From Clitoria ternatea (Eukaryota; Streptophyta; Magnoliopsida; Fabales; Fabaceae), in the NCBI GenBank assembly GCA_037962975.1, contig CM075673.1:158058667-158122666 (forward strand): a stretch of 64,000 nt of DNA, in the 5' to 3' direction. The notes under the pieces were generated by a model. The model ran no database searches and was not told the origin of the DNA. It saw nothing but the letters and a program-made list of their open reading frames with translations. This document shows, piece after piece, positions 11,812 through 22,569 of the stretch (position 1 is its first letter; the number at the start of each line of letters is the position of its first letter). Made by a program: the position numbers and the translations under genes.

Positions 11812-14237
11812 CGTCGTTTTAACGTCTTTAAGGACAATTATTATCCCTTTGCCTCATACATTACACTTCTATTTATTTATTACAATACTTGGCATAAACA
11901 AATTACATATAAAGGCAGTGCACCCGTCAAACCTTATTCCCCCAAATATTCGTTTCTTATAGTTTTTCTTTAATTCCAAGATTCTCGTTGATACCCAGTG
12001 TCCAGGTATTTTATTTATTCAAAGATCTGGTCAACTTATTAGCCACATAGAGATTAGTAAAAGTGTCATCAGAAATAATCAACAGATATTAAGCAGTCAC
12101 AATAAAAATAGTAAAATAAGACTGAATCAATAAATATACTAGAAATTTTTAAAATATAGATAAACGTAGGGTTAAGGCATAAAGGTGACCTTTATCGGCA
12201 CTAAGCATGCAAATACCCTAGAAACACCAAAGAGAACTCCCTTTTATCTGGAATAACGCTTCCTTAAAGAGAAAGTGGTGAACCTTGGCTTTTCAACTCG
12301 TAGCCCCGATCATTGATCCTATTGCTTCGATGGAACCTACGTGATGATCGTACATGCAAAATTTTAGAGGAGGAGAAGGCTTGGCCATAGGGTGGCTGGT
12401 CACGGTGGTGGTGTGTTGGTGAGGTGGAGGTTATGGTTTTTGAGGTGGTGGTGGTGATAAGAAAATAAAGGAGAAAGAGTGGTGGTAGCCATGGGTGATA
12501 GTTTATGGCCTAAGGAGGTGGTTTCAATTTAGAAGGTGGAATAGGGTGTGACTATGGCTTGTTGGTAGGAGGAAAGGGAGATGGTGGTTTAAAGAAAGAT
12601 GAGACCGGGAGGGTGGTGGTGAAAAAAGGTGAGTAGAAAAAGGTGGTGGTTTAGGTGGAGAAAGGTGATGGCTAAGGAATCTTAGGTGGTTTTTGTGGTG
12701 GTAGAAGGGTGGTTCACGGTAGTGGTTTGGGAAAATAGGAAGAAGGGACAGTGGTTTATGGTGGTCAAAACGGAAAAAAGAGTGGTGGTTAGTGGGGGTT
12801 TAAGGAAAACGAGTGGTGGTTTGCAGTGGTTTAGGAATTTGGGTGGTGGCTTGTGGTAGTTTTGTGAATTCGGGGGGTGGTTAGAGATTTGTGTGATGGT
12901 GGCGTGGTGGAGGAAGGTGGTTAAGGGGGAGGAAAAAAAGAAAGTGGTGGTTGGGGTAGTGGTTTTAGGTAGCTCGTGGAAGGATTGTGAGGAGAAAAAG
13001 GAGAGAGTTTAGAGAGTTAAAGAAAGCTAGAGAAAGGGTGAAAAAAAAGAATGGCTATGGGGTGAGGTACAGTGAAGGTAAGTGGCCCTATTTATAGGGA
13101 AAATTCACCCGGTGAATCATTTAATCGGTACTTAGTGCCTCATTGACAACCAAAAAATATTAAGATAATCGAAATAAATTTGTAGTTTATTCTAAGATGG
13201 GAATTTGAAGAGAGACTCAACATCAAAGTTATAGAGCTTCATTTTTTCTTTAAAACAAGCTATAGCACACTAAAATCCAATAACCAGAGTGAGAGTTATG
13301 TGTGAACCAAGGAAAAGTGCTTTGAGGGCTTCTAAATTCCTAAAAACTGAAAAGATATAGTCATTGGGAGTAGGTCTTTAAGAATTGGGCTTCAAGCCCT
13401 ACATGAAAGTTGTAGTAAGTTTGATACGAGTCCATAGAAAAAAGAACAAAGTGATTCCAGCTTCATATGAGAGAGTTATGTGTGATTTACTAAAAGAGGG
13501 TCAGGAATGACGCGGGCGGCAAGTTTCTTGAAAAGAACTATTTTTTTGTATTGATTGGGCAAGAATTAACTTTTAAGTCCTTCACGAGAATTGTAAAAGG
13601 ATTCAATACGAGAATTAAAGGACTACAGCAAACTAATTCTGAGATCGTATAAAGAAGTTATGATTTTTCTCATAAAGAAGTTATGATTTTTTCTCATAAA
13701 TCAGCGCAATTTAACAGGGATAATAATCAAGTTTTTAGGGTAAAAACTCTTGGTTCTCAAATTAGGAAATTATTTGCTCAAAATTAGTTCCTGGGACCTT
13801 CAAGAATATTGTAAGGAATTTTATTTAGGGAAAATTGAGAAAAAATTGGTTTGATTCCAGCGTTATGGGTGAAAGTTAAGCTCAAAATACTAATTAAGGT
13901 TTGGGTCGAAAATAAACGTATTGTTCTAATGAAATGTTTTATAAAATTCGGGGTTGATGGGGTCCGAATTGGAGTCAGGTGTCTTCTGGAAAAGTTCTTA
14001 GAATATCGAAACAAATTAATCCGAACTGGGTTTGCTAAAATTAGATGCTCAGGTTTGCTGTACGGATAACTTTAGGTCTAATAATAACATTTTTAATTTA
14101 TCATTTATTATTATCACTATTATTTATGGGTCTTGTGGGCCCGATTTATTATAAAATTATATTAATCAGATTATGGATTGATCTCAATCTTAATTTCTAA
14201 TAGGGAACTACTTACAAGAAAAACACGTGGTGTTACA
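11812..14237 (-). mobile_element. LTR-like block with minus-strand promoter
   Basis: The right edge ends GTGGTGTTACA at 14237, the inverse of a TGTAACACCAC LTR start. About 1.1 kb inside, a strong minus-strand TATA box (CCCTATAAATAGGG, 13089-13103) is followed leftward by a pyrimidine-rich leader. The left edge and any target duplication were not found, and the neighbouring 3.7-kb solo LTR seems to have inserted into it. No coding sequence was recognised. Confidence 0.45.
12365..12960. repeat. GGTGG-rich low-complexity tract
   Basis: Nearly 600 bp are dominated by irregular GGTGGTGG, GTGGTTT and GAGAAAGG blocks on the plus strand, corresponding to a CCACC-rich leader on the minus strand downstream of the TATA box at about 13097. 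There is no long reading frame on either strand. Confidence 0.65.
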
Positions 14238-15049
14238 AGAAATGGGCCAGCCAGCCTGTCGTGTCATGTGCCACATTGTTAAAAGCCTGTAAAAAATATT
14301 TTACATACCGCACCAAGGAAAGTGGGTTGGAAATTCTAGCTTGCCTTGTCCCACAATGGGTTGGCAGACCAACCCTTTAGCATTAAAATCATTTAAAAAT
14401 ATTTTTATAAAAAGGAATAAAATTAGTAACATATGACTAGATGAAAAGGCTAACCTACCTAGCCCGCCAAAAAATGAGAAATTTTTGACCTATTTTTAGC
14501 TTGCATGGGTTAATAGGCAAGACATTGTGGGTAGTGGGCTAATGTTGATTTGTCCACCATGTCATTTTTTATAGGCCTGGTGGGTCATCTGACAAGTCAA
14601 ACTTGTTTTATCATTTTTAGCTTGAACTAGAACTGGAATTGGTGATCCAACCTAGTAGATGCAGACTGCCACTTGGCCAAGACACCAACAACCCAAAATT
14701 TTATCATTACTTTAAAATGGCTTATCATGGATTGAGATATATTATATTTCCTCCTTTTTTTCTTCTTCTTTTTACACTTAACTATTTTTTAGGTGAAACT
14801 AGGGATGACTCTATTTATATTGTTTCCTAACAAAATTTTTAAAATGAGAATTTAAATTAATTAGAGTTCATTTTCAGTATTTTTTATGAGACTCAATTAT
14901 CTAACTTAGAATAGAGTAAAAGATATAGTAATTATAATTAAATGTATTAGGTTTATAATTTTTTTGTTATATTTCTTAAATTATTCTTAATTAAGAGAGA
15001 GAACTAAAATTCTCATATTTTAATGATATTTAGAGATAATAAAGGTATA
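14238..15049. other. Unassigned intergenic DNA
   Basis: The first 400 bp contain irregular GGGCC, GCCAGCC and GCCCGCC words reminiscent of degenerate transposon ends, then AT-rich sequence. No gene or clear element was recognised. Confidence 0.4.
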
Positions 15050-15629
15050 TGAACTATCTAGTATAAGGAAAGTACTTCTAGTGTTAGCACTAGTCTCGAT
15101 TCTCTCTTATATATTACTATGGTCTAGTGGGGATCCGATATTGTCTCTTCTGGTCTAGTAGGGAATCAGGAGTCTCTGTGTCCAATCTCCATTTGTCGTA
15201 TTGGTCTAACACGTTAAGGGGTGAAATATAGTGTCACCTATAAGGACACCCCGACACTCAAGTTAGTCCAAATGCTTAATATCAAAGTGTAAGTTAATGA
15301 ACGCAATATACCTTGAAGAGTCATAATTGAGGAGTATTTATATACAAGGGTGACGGTTAAGTCTTACATGATGTTGTGTTAGTACAAATCTATAAATCAT
15401 GGGAAAAAATTAACACCTCTGCAGACATTATTGACACCCTCTACATATAGTTATCAATATGCCCCCAGACATTCATCTAGATTCGGCATGACATCAGTCT
15501 GCAGGGATACTGGTCATAGGATTAAGGATTTGGTAGGTTCGGATAGTATCCTGAAGTGTTCACATGGAGCATATTTGTGGTGATGGATATCATTCCAATG
15601 TCGTATTCTTTGTGACAGTATGTGGCCCA
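15050..15629 (-). repeat. Element A 3' LTR (left)
   Basis: It aligns with 32892-33125 plus 34413-34737. Shared words include TACTTCTAGTG, TCTCTGTGT, GTATCACCTA/GTGTCACCTA and GGACACTGGTCATAGGAT or close variants. The neighbouring internal polypurine-like tract (minus AGGTTAAGGGGTAAATGA) matches that of element B. Confidence 0.7.
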
Positions 15630-15989
15630 AATCATTTACCCCTTAACCTGTTGAAGTGACTTGGGCGTTGCTTCAATGGACTAAGTCATAGTCTGATTGT
15701 GGAAAGGTTGATTATAGGTGTTTTAAGACTAAGGATGAGTCCTCTAAGAAAAAATCACATCACTAGGATGGTAAAGGTTTAGCCCAAAAAGATAAAAAGC
15801 AGAATACAATATGAAGAAACATAAATCTTTGCCCATTATTAACTATCAAGGTACCTAGAGCACCGAGGGTTCGGAACCGTCCAGTTTGACACCCTCTTTT
15901 ACCTTCAAAAGGGGTCTAACTTTGGAGCAGATGCAAAGGCATCTCAATTCACAATATGGCACGTGGTAGAGGCATCTGGTGTCACATGT

Positions 15990-16551
15990 TCCCTCAATCG
16001 TGCTTGTAGTATCTTGGCCCAAGTAGAAGAATATTTTGATAGGATAAACAAGGCCTTGGTTGAGAGGAACATTGCTCGAGCCAACCTAAAGAAGAAAAAG
16101 AAGCTTTAAGCCCAAGTTGAAGCCAAAGTGAAAAGATTAAAGGATGAGGTTGAGGAATCCAAGCTGAAGCATGATTTGGTATTGAAGGCCCTACAAGAGG
16201 AAAAAGCTCAAGTGTTGACCGATAAAGCCTTATTTGAAAAAAACTACTAGCTTGGTGCCAAAGTTGCAATCCAACATGAAGGCTATGGAGGAGGAACAAG
16301 ACCAAGAGCGGAAGGAATAAGATGGGGCGATGGAAATATTTGAAGTCGTCATCAATGTCACCTTCAATAGTGCAATCAGGAAAGTCCTTCATCAGAACTT
16401 GCACGTGCTACTTAACACCAACGAGATAGGTGTTTGTTATGAATTTCATGGTGGGCACCTATACACTATTTATCAGGGCTGTTTTAAGGAACTGCCAGAT
16501 AACCCATTCAACTTGTTACCTCTCCCCTCCTCTCAAAGCATAGAGCCTTAG
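15990..16551 (+). pseudogene. Antisense ORF remnant of element A, coiled coil
   Basis: This frame lies between integrase and the 3' LTR but on the strand opposite to the element's genes. The first part reads ILAQVEEYFDRINKALVE, ANLKKKKKL, then KRLKDEVEESKLKHDL and ALQEEKAQVLTDKALFEK, a charged heptad-like pattern typical of coiled coils. The second part (16330-16551) reads MEIFEVVINVTFNSAIRK and ends before 16552. Stops near 16107 and 16248 and a frame change break it. Element B carries an analogous frame, and Tat-lineage elements are known to have such antisense frames. Function is unknown. Confidence 0.5.
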
Positions 16552-16954
16552 CTGGTGTCTCCAGAGCCAAAAAATTGATTCCTGCTTATCATTTTTTGAA
16601 CTATTTAAGGCTAATATGCCTATTTATTTTTTGAATCTTTGTAATTTGGAGTAAGACCCAAAATTCAAATTAATGATAAGAACATTTTGTTTCTCTTTAA
16701 AACTAAGTTATATATGTTAACGTGCCAATATCAATATCTCTCTTTAACATATAATGTCGAGACACCGTAACTTAGTTTTAAAAACCGACAAAGTAGTTAG
16801 TTCACTACTGAGATGAGTGTTTTTACGTTAGATCACCATTGTAAATGACGTTTAAATAACTTATCTCAAAATATAGTGTTATTAAAGTCATCTTAAGGAA
16901 TCCATTGACATCAATTTTTATTTGCACAGCTCGGGTCTGGTTTGGTCTCGAAAA

Positions 16955-17260
16955 AGAGCCGATGCTTATCATCATTGGGGCCAAGTAGCCAATTACTAGA
17001 ATAAGTAATTGAGGTGCCGCTCTTGGGGTTTTGTTAACTATGCTCATATCGGATAGTTAACTAGGCTGTTTTTAGGGCATTGGATTCTACTTGCACTACT
17101 TGTTAGGGTTTAGCATAGTTTCATAAGATAACATATCCTTGCCACTCATTATGGCCAAGTAGTTAATCACTATTTATAGTGCTTAGGTGCCACTTGTTGG
17201 GGTCCGGTATGGAATCTTATAAAAGATAAGCGATCCTCACCACTCGTTGGGGTAATTTTC
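16955..17260. repeat. Imperfect tandem repeat, about 174 bp unit
   Basis: GGCCAAGTAG occurs at 16979 and again at 17153, each followed by an AATTACT/AATCACT segment, TTGAGGTGCC/TTAGGTGCC and CTTGGGGT/TTGGGGT. A partial third end occurs near 17245. The repeat lies in the non-coding part of element A. Confidence 0.5.
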
Positions 17261-17469
17261 CTCATTTAGATGTTGGTAGTGAAAGACGATGTCTTGCTGA
17301 AAGAAACTTCAAAGAAATAACCCAATGATAGTTGAAAAAGGCTAGAGTTTTATTGAATGTACTAAGCTACAATTGTGCATGCCAGAGCGTGCCTTATTAA
17401 ACCTTTTTAAGGAAAACCTAGTGGTAAAAACCCTAAGTTAGGAAAAAAGTACATGCTAAACATAGGTTA

Positions 17470-18786
17470 GTTGTAGTAAAGTTTTAGGTTCTGCATGTTC
17501 CACTAGTTTTTTAAGGGGGTGCCATCTAGAGCCTTCAGTTGATATGTGCCCTTATGCATGAACTTGGCCACCTGATATAGGCCTTCCTAGCTTGGTCCAG
17601 GCTTCCTTTGGTGGGTAAACTTGTTCCTTATGCTAACACATCGTAAAACTAGGTTAATGGCATTGAAGCGTCAGAGCTAAACCTTATTCTTATACTATAA
17701 AGCGGGTTTAGCTTGAATAGCCTGATCTCAGATGAATACAGTCTCCGTTATATTTGAAATGCCATCCAACTCATTGTGGAGGCTATCTCTATTCCTAGTG
17801 TCGCAGGAGTTTTGAATTCAATAGGAAGCCTCATGAATCTCTGCCAATATGACCACCTCTACCCTCTACGTGAGCCTAAAAGGTGACCTATTTGTCGATG
17901 AATATGAGGTGGTTTAATATTCCTATAGGACATGGTAGAACTGGATTATCCAGTCTCCCTTAGCTTTACTTATACATTTTTTCTAATCCCTTGGGGATTT
18001 CTCTGTTCACAACCTTGATCTGGCCATTGGTTTGGGGGTGTTCCATAGAGGAGAAAACTTGGATGATCTTCAATCCTTCTAGCAATTTAATGAACTTCTA
18101 GTTCGTGAACCGAGTACCAATATCCGTGAAGATCCACCTTACGACACCGAATCTCATGATGATATTCTCATAAACAAAGTTTCTAGTTCATGTTTATGTG
18201 ATGTGGATGAAGGTGATGACTTTGGCTTCAATCCACCTAGTGAAATAATCCACCCCTACTATGAGGTACTTAACATTTCCAGAAGCTATCGAGAAAGGCC
18301 CCAATATATCAAGGCCCCACTGGTGAAAAAGATATGGAACGACAAATATAAACAACTTCTTTATCAGTGTATGATACAAATTAGTATTTCTGGTAGGGAT
18401 CACCTTTTTTAACATGCTCCACCATGTTCCTCTTTATGGTTGACCACCAATAATTAACCAAGAGGATTTTTTGCATGAGACTTCAACCTTGGAATGATGG
18501 CCACACTAGCGTTCATGGACCTCTTCCATGACATCGGCCATCTCATTTTTGTTTAGACACTTAAGGTATGGAACAATGATACATCACCAGAATAAGACTC
18601 CATCTACCATGTTTAGGCACTTAAGGTAGCTCCTTCTTAATCTTTTTCTTACCCATGAGGTCTATTGGCAATTGGCCATTGACCATGTATCGGACAAAGG
18701 GAGCCAACCATGAATTTTCATTAAATTCTCTGGCATAAATGACACAAATTCAAGGTACGGCTATAACACTGGGTGCGGTAAGAGTG
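17470..18786 (-). pseudogene. Element A integrase remnant
   Basis: On the minus strand, 18786-18650 encodes an N-terminal linker-like segment (FVRYMVNGQLP). The frame at 18415-18194 contains QWGLDILGPFSIASGN and LIVGVDYFTRWIEAK, which is the integrase core around the first catalytic aspartate of Tat-type integrases. The C-terminal part, near 17600-17470, reads EGLYQVAKFMHKGTYQL. Multiple stops separate these parts. The copia element inserted between this gene and the RNase H, directly at 18786/28865. Confidence 0.75.
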
Positions 18787-19566
18787 CTCTGTGTTATTCA
18801 AGTGGCCTCAACACTCAAGAGGGGGGGGGGGTAAATTGAGTTTTTAAAACTTTGCTTGAAATGCCTTTGAACTTGATTCTTTTATCACAAGTTTAAATAT
18901 TTTATAAGTAAAGGCAAGTATAGTACAAGAGATAAGGCAAAATAAGATGTGAATATTACTGAAACAATTTATCAAACACTTGGTGTGCACTACTTTAAAG
19001 TAACTGATTCAAGCAAGCTCAAATAAGCAAATCACAATCCATCAACAACAATCCAATCAAATGCAATATATCAATGTAAAAGAGTAAGGGAGAAGAGTTT
19101 GCAAACTGATTTAATGAGTTTCACCAACCCCGGTGTACGTCTCGCCTTCAAGCAACCCACTTGAAGGATTTCCACTATTGAAGTTTAGAGATTACAAGCT
19201 ATGAGCAATTGCAGCTTCCTAGTGTCCCACACTCAAGAACTCAATCCTCACTAGCATAAGGGCAACCCACCCAATCTCTCAAACTCTCAATACCCAAAGG
19301 TTGAACCCCAACCTTTGTGACCACTCAACCTAGAGTGAAAAACTTTTGTGTTTTGTAGTGTTTACAAGATAATGACTCTCTAAATAGAGTAGATATACAA
19401 GTGAAAGCTTTCTCAAATTCTAACTCTCAACAAGAGAGAATATACAAGTTGAAGCTCTAAGTTTCAGAAAAATGAAACTATATAAGAATAAGACTCACAA
19501 GACTTAAGAATTGATTTCCCTTTGATGGATGTGATTGATGCACTGAGTAGCTTGAAGGAGTCTTGC

Positions 19567-19574
19567 ATTTATAG
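19567..19574 (-). promoter_or_regulatory. LTR TATA box (copia)
   Basis: CTATAAAT on the minus strand lies about 120 bp downstream of the palindrome array. The same box occurs at 28128-28135 in the other LTR. Confidence 0.6.
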
Positions 19575-19693
19575 ACCTTAGAGAAGAGCATAATGGAGTT
19601 CCTAGCTGTTGCATGTGATGGGTGTTTGAGAGATATGAAGAAATAAGCTGGTTTCTAACTAAAAAGCACTTTCCCCAAATTCTGGCACTATCG

Positions 19694-20194
19694 TAATCAA
19701 TTACGCCTCGAGATGTAATCGATTACACTTTGAAATCTTCAGTGTTTTTCGTGTTCTAATCGATTAGTATGTACCTTGTAATCGATTAGTTGTAACTCAG
19801 AACCTTGGTAATCAATTATGCTTTGCCTTGTAATCGATTAGTGATGGCACCTGATGCATTTAATTTGGTTACACAGCTTAGTAATCGATTATGTCTTGTG
19901 CTTAATTGATTAGTGTACAAATAATAGCCATGTAATCAATTAGCTGATATGCTATAATCAATTAGGTGTTTTTCCAGAAGCCTTGTAATTGATTGTATAA
20001 GTCCTGCAATCGATTAGCATGAATACCTGATGCATTTAACTCAATTTCTCAGCTTAGTAATCGATTAGGTGTGTTGGTGTAATCGATTAGTTAACAAACA
20101 GAATCCCTGTAATCGATTAGTCTTCACTGTGTAATCGATTATAGACCAAAACAGAAGCTATCTAATCAATTAGCTCTGCCTTCCTAATCGATTA
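19694..20194. promoter_or_regulatory. Paired TAATCGATTA palindrome array in LTR U3
   Basis: Eighteen copies with at most two mismatches start at 19694/19716, 19757/19779, 19809/19831, 19882/19903, 19933/19955, 19986/20007, 20058/20080, 20110/20132 and 20163/20185. Pair spacing is 22 bp in seven cases and 21 in two. Pair-to-pair intervals are 63, 52, 73, 51, 53, 72, 52 and 53. Most copies are preceded by G or C and followed by G. The inverted TAAT half-sites resemble homeodomain-type dimer sites. The position upstream of the TATA box suggests an enhancer. Confidence 0.8.
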
Positions 20195-20302
20195 GCATAC
20201 GTGTTTTTGTTGGTCTGATGTTGTTTCTTGTTTCTCCAAGAGTTTCTTCAAGAGTCTTTTGTCATTATCAAAATCCTTGATCCTGAAACATATTCAAACA
20301 CA

Positions 20303-20320
20303 TTCTCCCCCTTTTTGATG
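20303..20320 (-). other. Polypurine tract (copia)
   Basis: The minus strand reads CATCAAAAAGGGGGAGAA immediately before the 3' LTR start TGTGTTTGAATA, as expected for the plus-strand DNA primer. Confidence 0.8.
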
Positions 20321-20769
20321 ATGACAAACAATGTTCATCTCTTGAGGGTTGTTAGTTCAAAATAAACTTATCTCTAATCAATTTCTAATTTCATCTCTTG
20401 AGTATTATCGGTAAAAACATATCTATTTCAAATTTTGTACAATGTTATCTTTAACAGATTATCTCTTGATTTTAAAAAAATATCTCCCCCTATCTAAAAG
20501 AAGTTATGCCATAGAGATAATTATCTAGTCCACTTGTTTAATCACTTGTTATTATCAAATAGTTTTTACCACTTGTTATTCTTAACAATCAGATTAGATG
20601 AACTCATATATTTCTCCCCTTTTGTAATCATCAAAAATCAGGGAAGTAATAGAGATATAATGAAAAATGAAAATTTTATTTATTGCAAAAAAGGGAAATT
20701 ACATAATTAAAATTTGCAGAATGAAAAAGAACGCAGAGCAACTCAAAACAAAGCACAATAAAAATAGAT

Positions 20770-21881
20770 CTAATTATCTGGATTGAAAAAGCGGAGCTCA
20801 GAAATCTGGTGAGACAGCTCTTCATAGCGTTGTTACATGAGTTCAGAATGTTGCTGCTCAGTCATTTGGAATTCCTGGAGGGAGTTCTCAAGCCAATCAA
20901 AACGGCGATCAAGATGTGCATACAAGGAGGTGAAAGGGTCAGGTGGAGCAGATGAGTCTCCTTGAGGTGCAGGAATGAGAGTAGGATCAACAGTGGGAGT
21001 AGGATGGTCTTCCTCAAATGGACTGCTACCATGGATTCTGTCACTCTTGAAGATCCATATTCCAGCTACACAGACCATGCCCATTTTGTTGAGATGGTGA
21101 GTGCCAATGCAAGCTTGAGAGGTTACTTTTTTAGCAAGTTCTGCAGCCAAGTCCACTCCATATGCCTTGAAAATTTTTGTGAGGAGAATGGCATAAGGCA
21201 GTTTGTGTTGCTCCTTGGATTTCAGCATGTGGAGTTTGGAGAGTTGAATCCAGTTTATATCCTTGTGGTTGATGATGGCCCACATGAGAAAAATATCATC
21301 TTCCTCAACCAAGGCATAATTTCCCCCACGAGGGACAAGCAATTTAACCATGAAGAAGTGGAGGAGACGGTTATTAAAAGTCAAGTGGCCAACCAATTTG
21401 TGATTGTTGAGGGGACGGTTGGCCTTCCAAAGAGATTGGCGTGTGGGAATGGGATTGAAATCCCACTCATCTTCCGGATTACCCCCTGCAAATTCAGCAG
21501 TAGAAAGAGGAATTTGGGTGATTTCAGAAAGTTATTGGTTGGTGATTTTGAGAGTCACATTCTTGACTCTTGCCTCCAGAGTGCCATCAACCAGTTTGAG
21601 GTTGCAAAAGAATACCCTCATCAATTCAGGGTAATAAAACTCTTTATTGAGAGTAAGGAAGGGGAGGAGATTGTAGTGGTGAAGGAGTTGGGTGAAGGAA
21701 AAATGGGGTTTTCAAATGTTTAGGCATCAATGAAGTGGGGAGTGATGATATCTTTTTCTGAAAATTTCTTTATAAAATTTTGGAGGTCTCTTAGTGAGGT
21801 AAAGAACCTAGAATAGTCTAGAGGATTATTGGGTTGGTTCATGGAGGACCTAGCCCTTTTCACTTGTCTTGATGAAGACAT
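20770..21881 (-). pseudogene. Extra 3' gene of the copia element (env-like position; plant transposon-protein-like)
   Basis: It starts at ATG 21881 (MSSSRQVKRARSSMNQPNN). The frame runs PLDYSRFFTSLRDLQ to a stop at 21720, and then continues in another frame with EFYYPELMRVFFCNLKLVDG, a stop at 21532-21534, then GHLTFNNRLLHFFMVKLLVP and LMWAIINHKDINW. The end is a coiled-coil-like SLYAHLDRRFDWLENSLQEF, a stop at 20833 and about 20 further codons to 20770. The FYYPELMRVF..LVDG and HFFMVKLLVPRG words resemble the 'putative plant transposon protein' family, recalled without a search. Sireviruses place an env-like gene here, but no signal peptide or membrane segment was seen. At least two stops and one frame change make it inactive. 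A TATA box and palindrome array sit directly upstream. Confidence 0.55.
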
Positions 21882-21976
21882 GATGGAAGATGAAGAGAAT
21901 GAGAGATTTGAGAGAGTTAGAGAAAGTTGGAGAGGAGGCTTGATGATGATGTAAGATGGAAGAATGAAAAGAGGGG

Positions 21977-21984
21977 TATTTATA
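21977..21984 (-). promoter_or_regulatory. Internal TATA box before the extra gene
   Basis: TATAAATA on the minus strand, in the context CTCCTATAAATACCCC, lies about 100 bp upstream of the ATG at 21881 and 111 bp downstream of the internal palindrome array. Confidence 0.6.
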
Positions 21985-22094
21985 GGAGAGAGGTAGGGTT
22001 TAGAGATGAGAGAAGGAGTGATTAGAATGATGAGTGATTGGGCCATGAAGAGGCACACGGATTTCTACATTAAAAATGGCACCTGACACGAAGC

Positions 22095-22458
22095 TAATCG
22101 ATTAGGGAGCCAGGGCTAATCGATTAGAGTGTGTTTTCTAGGGAAGATGAAACGTTGTTGCACATAAGTAATCGATTATGGCTGGTGGTATAATCGATTA
22201 CGTTAAAAACAGAAACTTTGCAATCGATTAGGAGGAGATTCTAATCGATTATCTGGAAGGCAAAACGTCAGTAATCGATTTTGTTGAATGGCTAATCGAT
22301 TATGCAAGAAATAGAGACTTTGTAATCGATTAGATATAAGATGCTAATTGATTATTGATGAAACAGAAGATGGGTAATCAATTATTTGAGAGTGTGTAAT
22401 CGATTATTAAGGAAACAGAGAGTGTATAATCGATTATACTGATCACGGTAATCAATTA
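22095..22458. promoter_or_regulatory. Second paired TAATCGATTA array, internal
   Basis: Fourteen copies start at 22095/22117, 22169/22191, 22221/22242, 22272/22293, 22323/22345, 22375/22397 and 22427/22449. Pair spacing is 21-22 bp and the last five pair-to-pair intervals are 51-52 bp. Sequence between the motifs does not resemble the LTR array filler, so only motif and spacing are conserved. It lies between the end of pol and the TATA box of the extra gene. Confidence 0.8.
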
Positions 22459-22569
22459 GGGATGCTTAGAAATGGTCTAAACTTACAGATTTCAAGTGGA
22501 ACATCAACCAATCAATATATTAAACATCAACACATTGTAAATCAAGAAATTATCAAAATTATTCAGCAT

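Larger units (their letters stand above)
18792..20302 (-). repeat. Copia 3' LTR (left)
   Basis: It begins TGTTATTCAAGTGG and ends TATTCAAACACA on the plus strand, 1511 bp. It holds nine pairs of TAATCGATTA-like palindromes at 19694-20194 and a minus-strand TATA box (CTATAAAT) at 19567-19574, about 120 bp downstream of the array in the transcription sense. Confidence 0.92.

Noticed and set aside
19694..20194. CRISPR-like look of regularly spaced short repeats
   Set aside because: Repeats are 10-12 bp palindromes in a eukaryotic LTR, with paired 10-bp gaps and no Cas genes.
20962..21723. 253-codon plus-strand open frame
   Set aside because: It lies opposite the extra 3' gene of the copia element, whose minus-strand frames match a recognisable family and gene position; the plus frame shows no domain.
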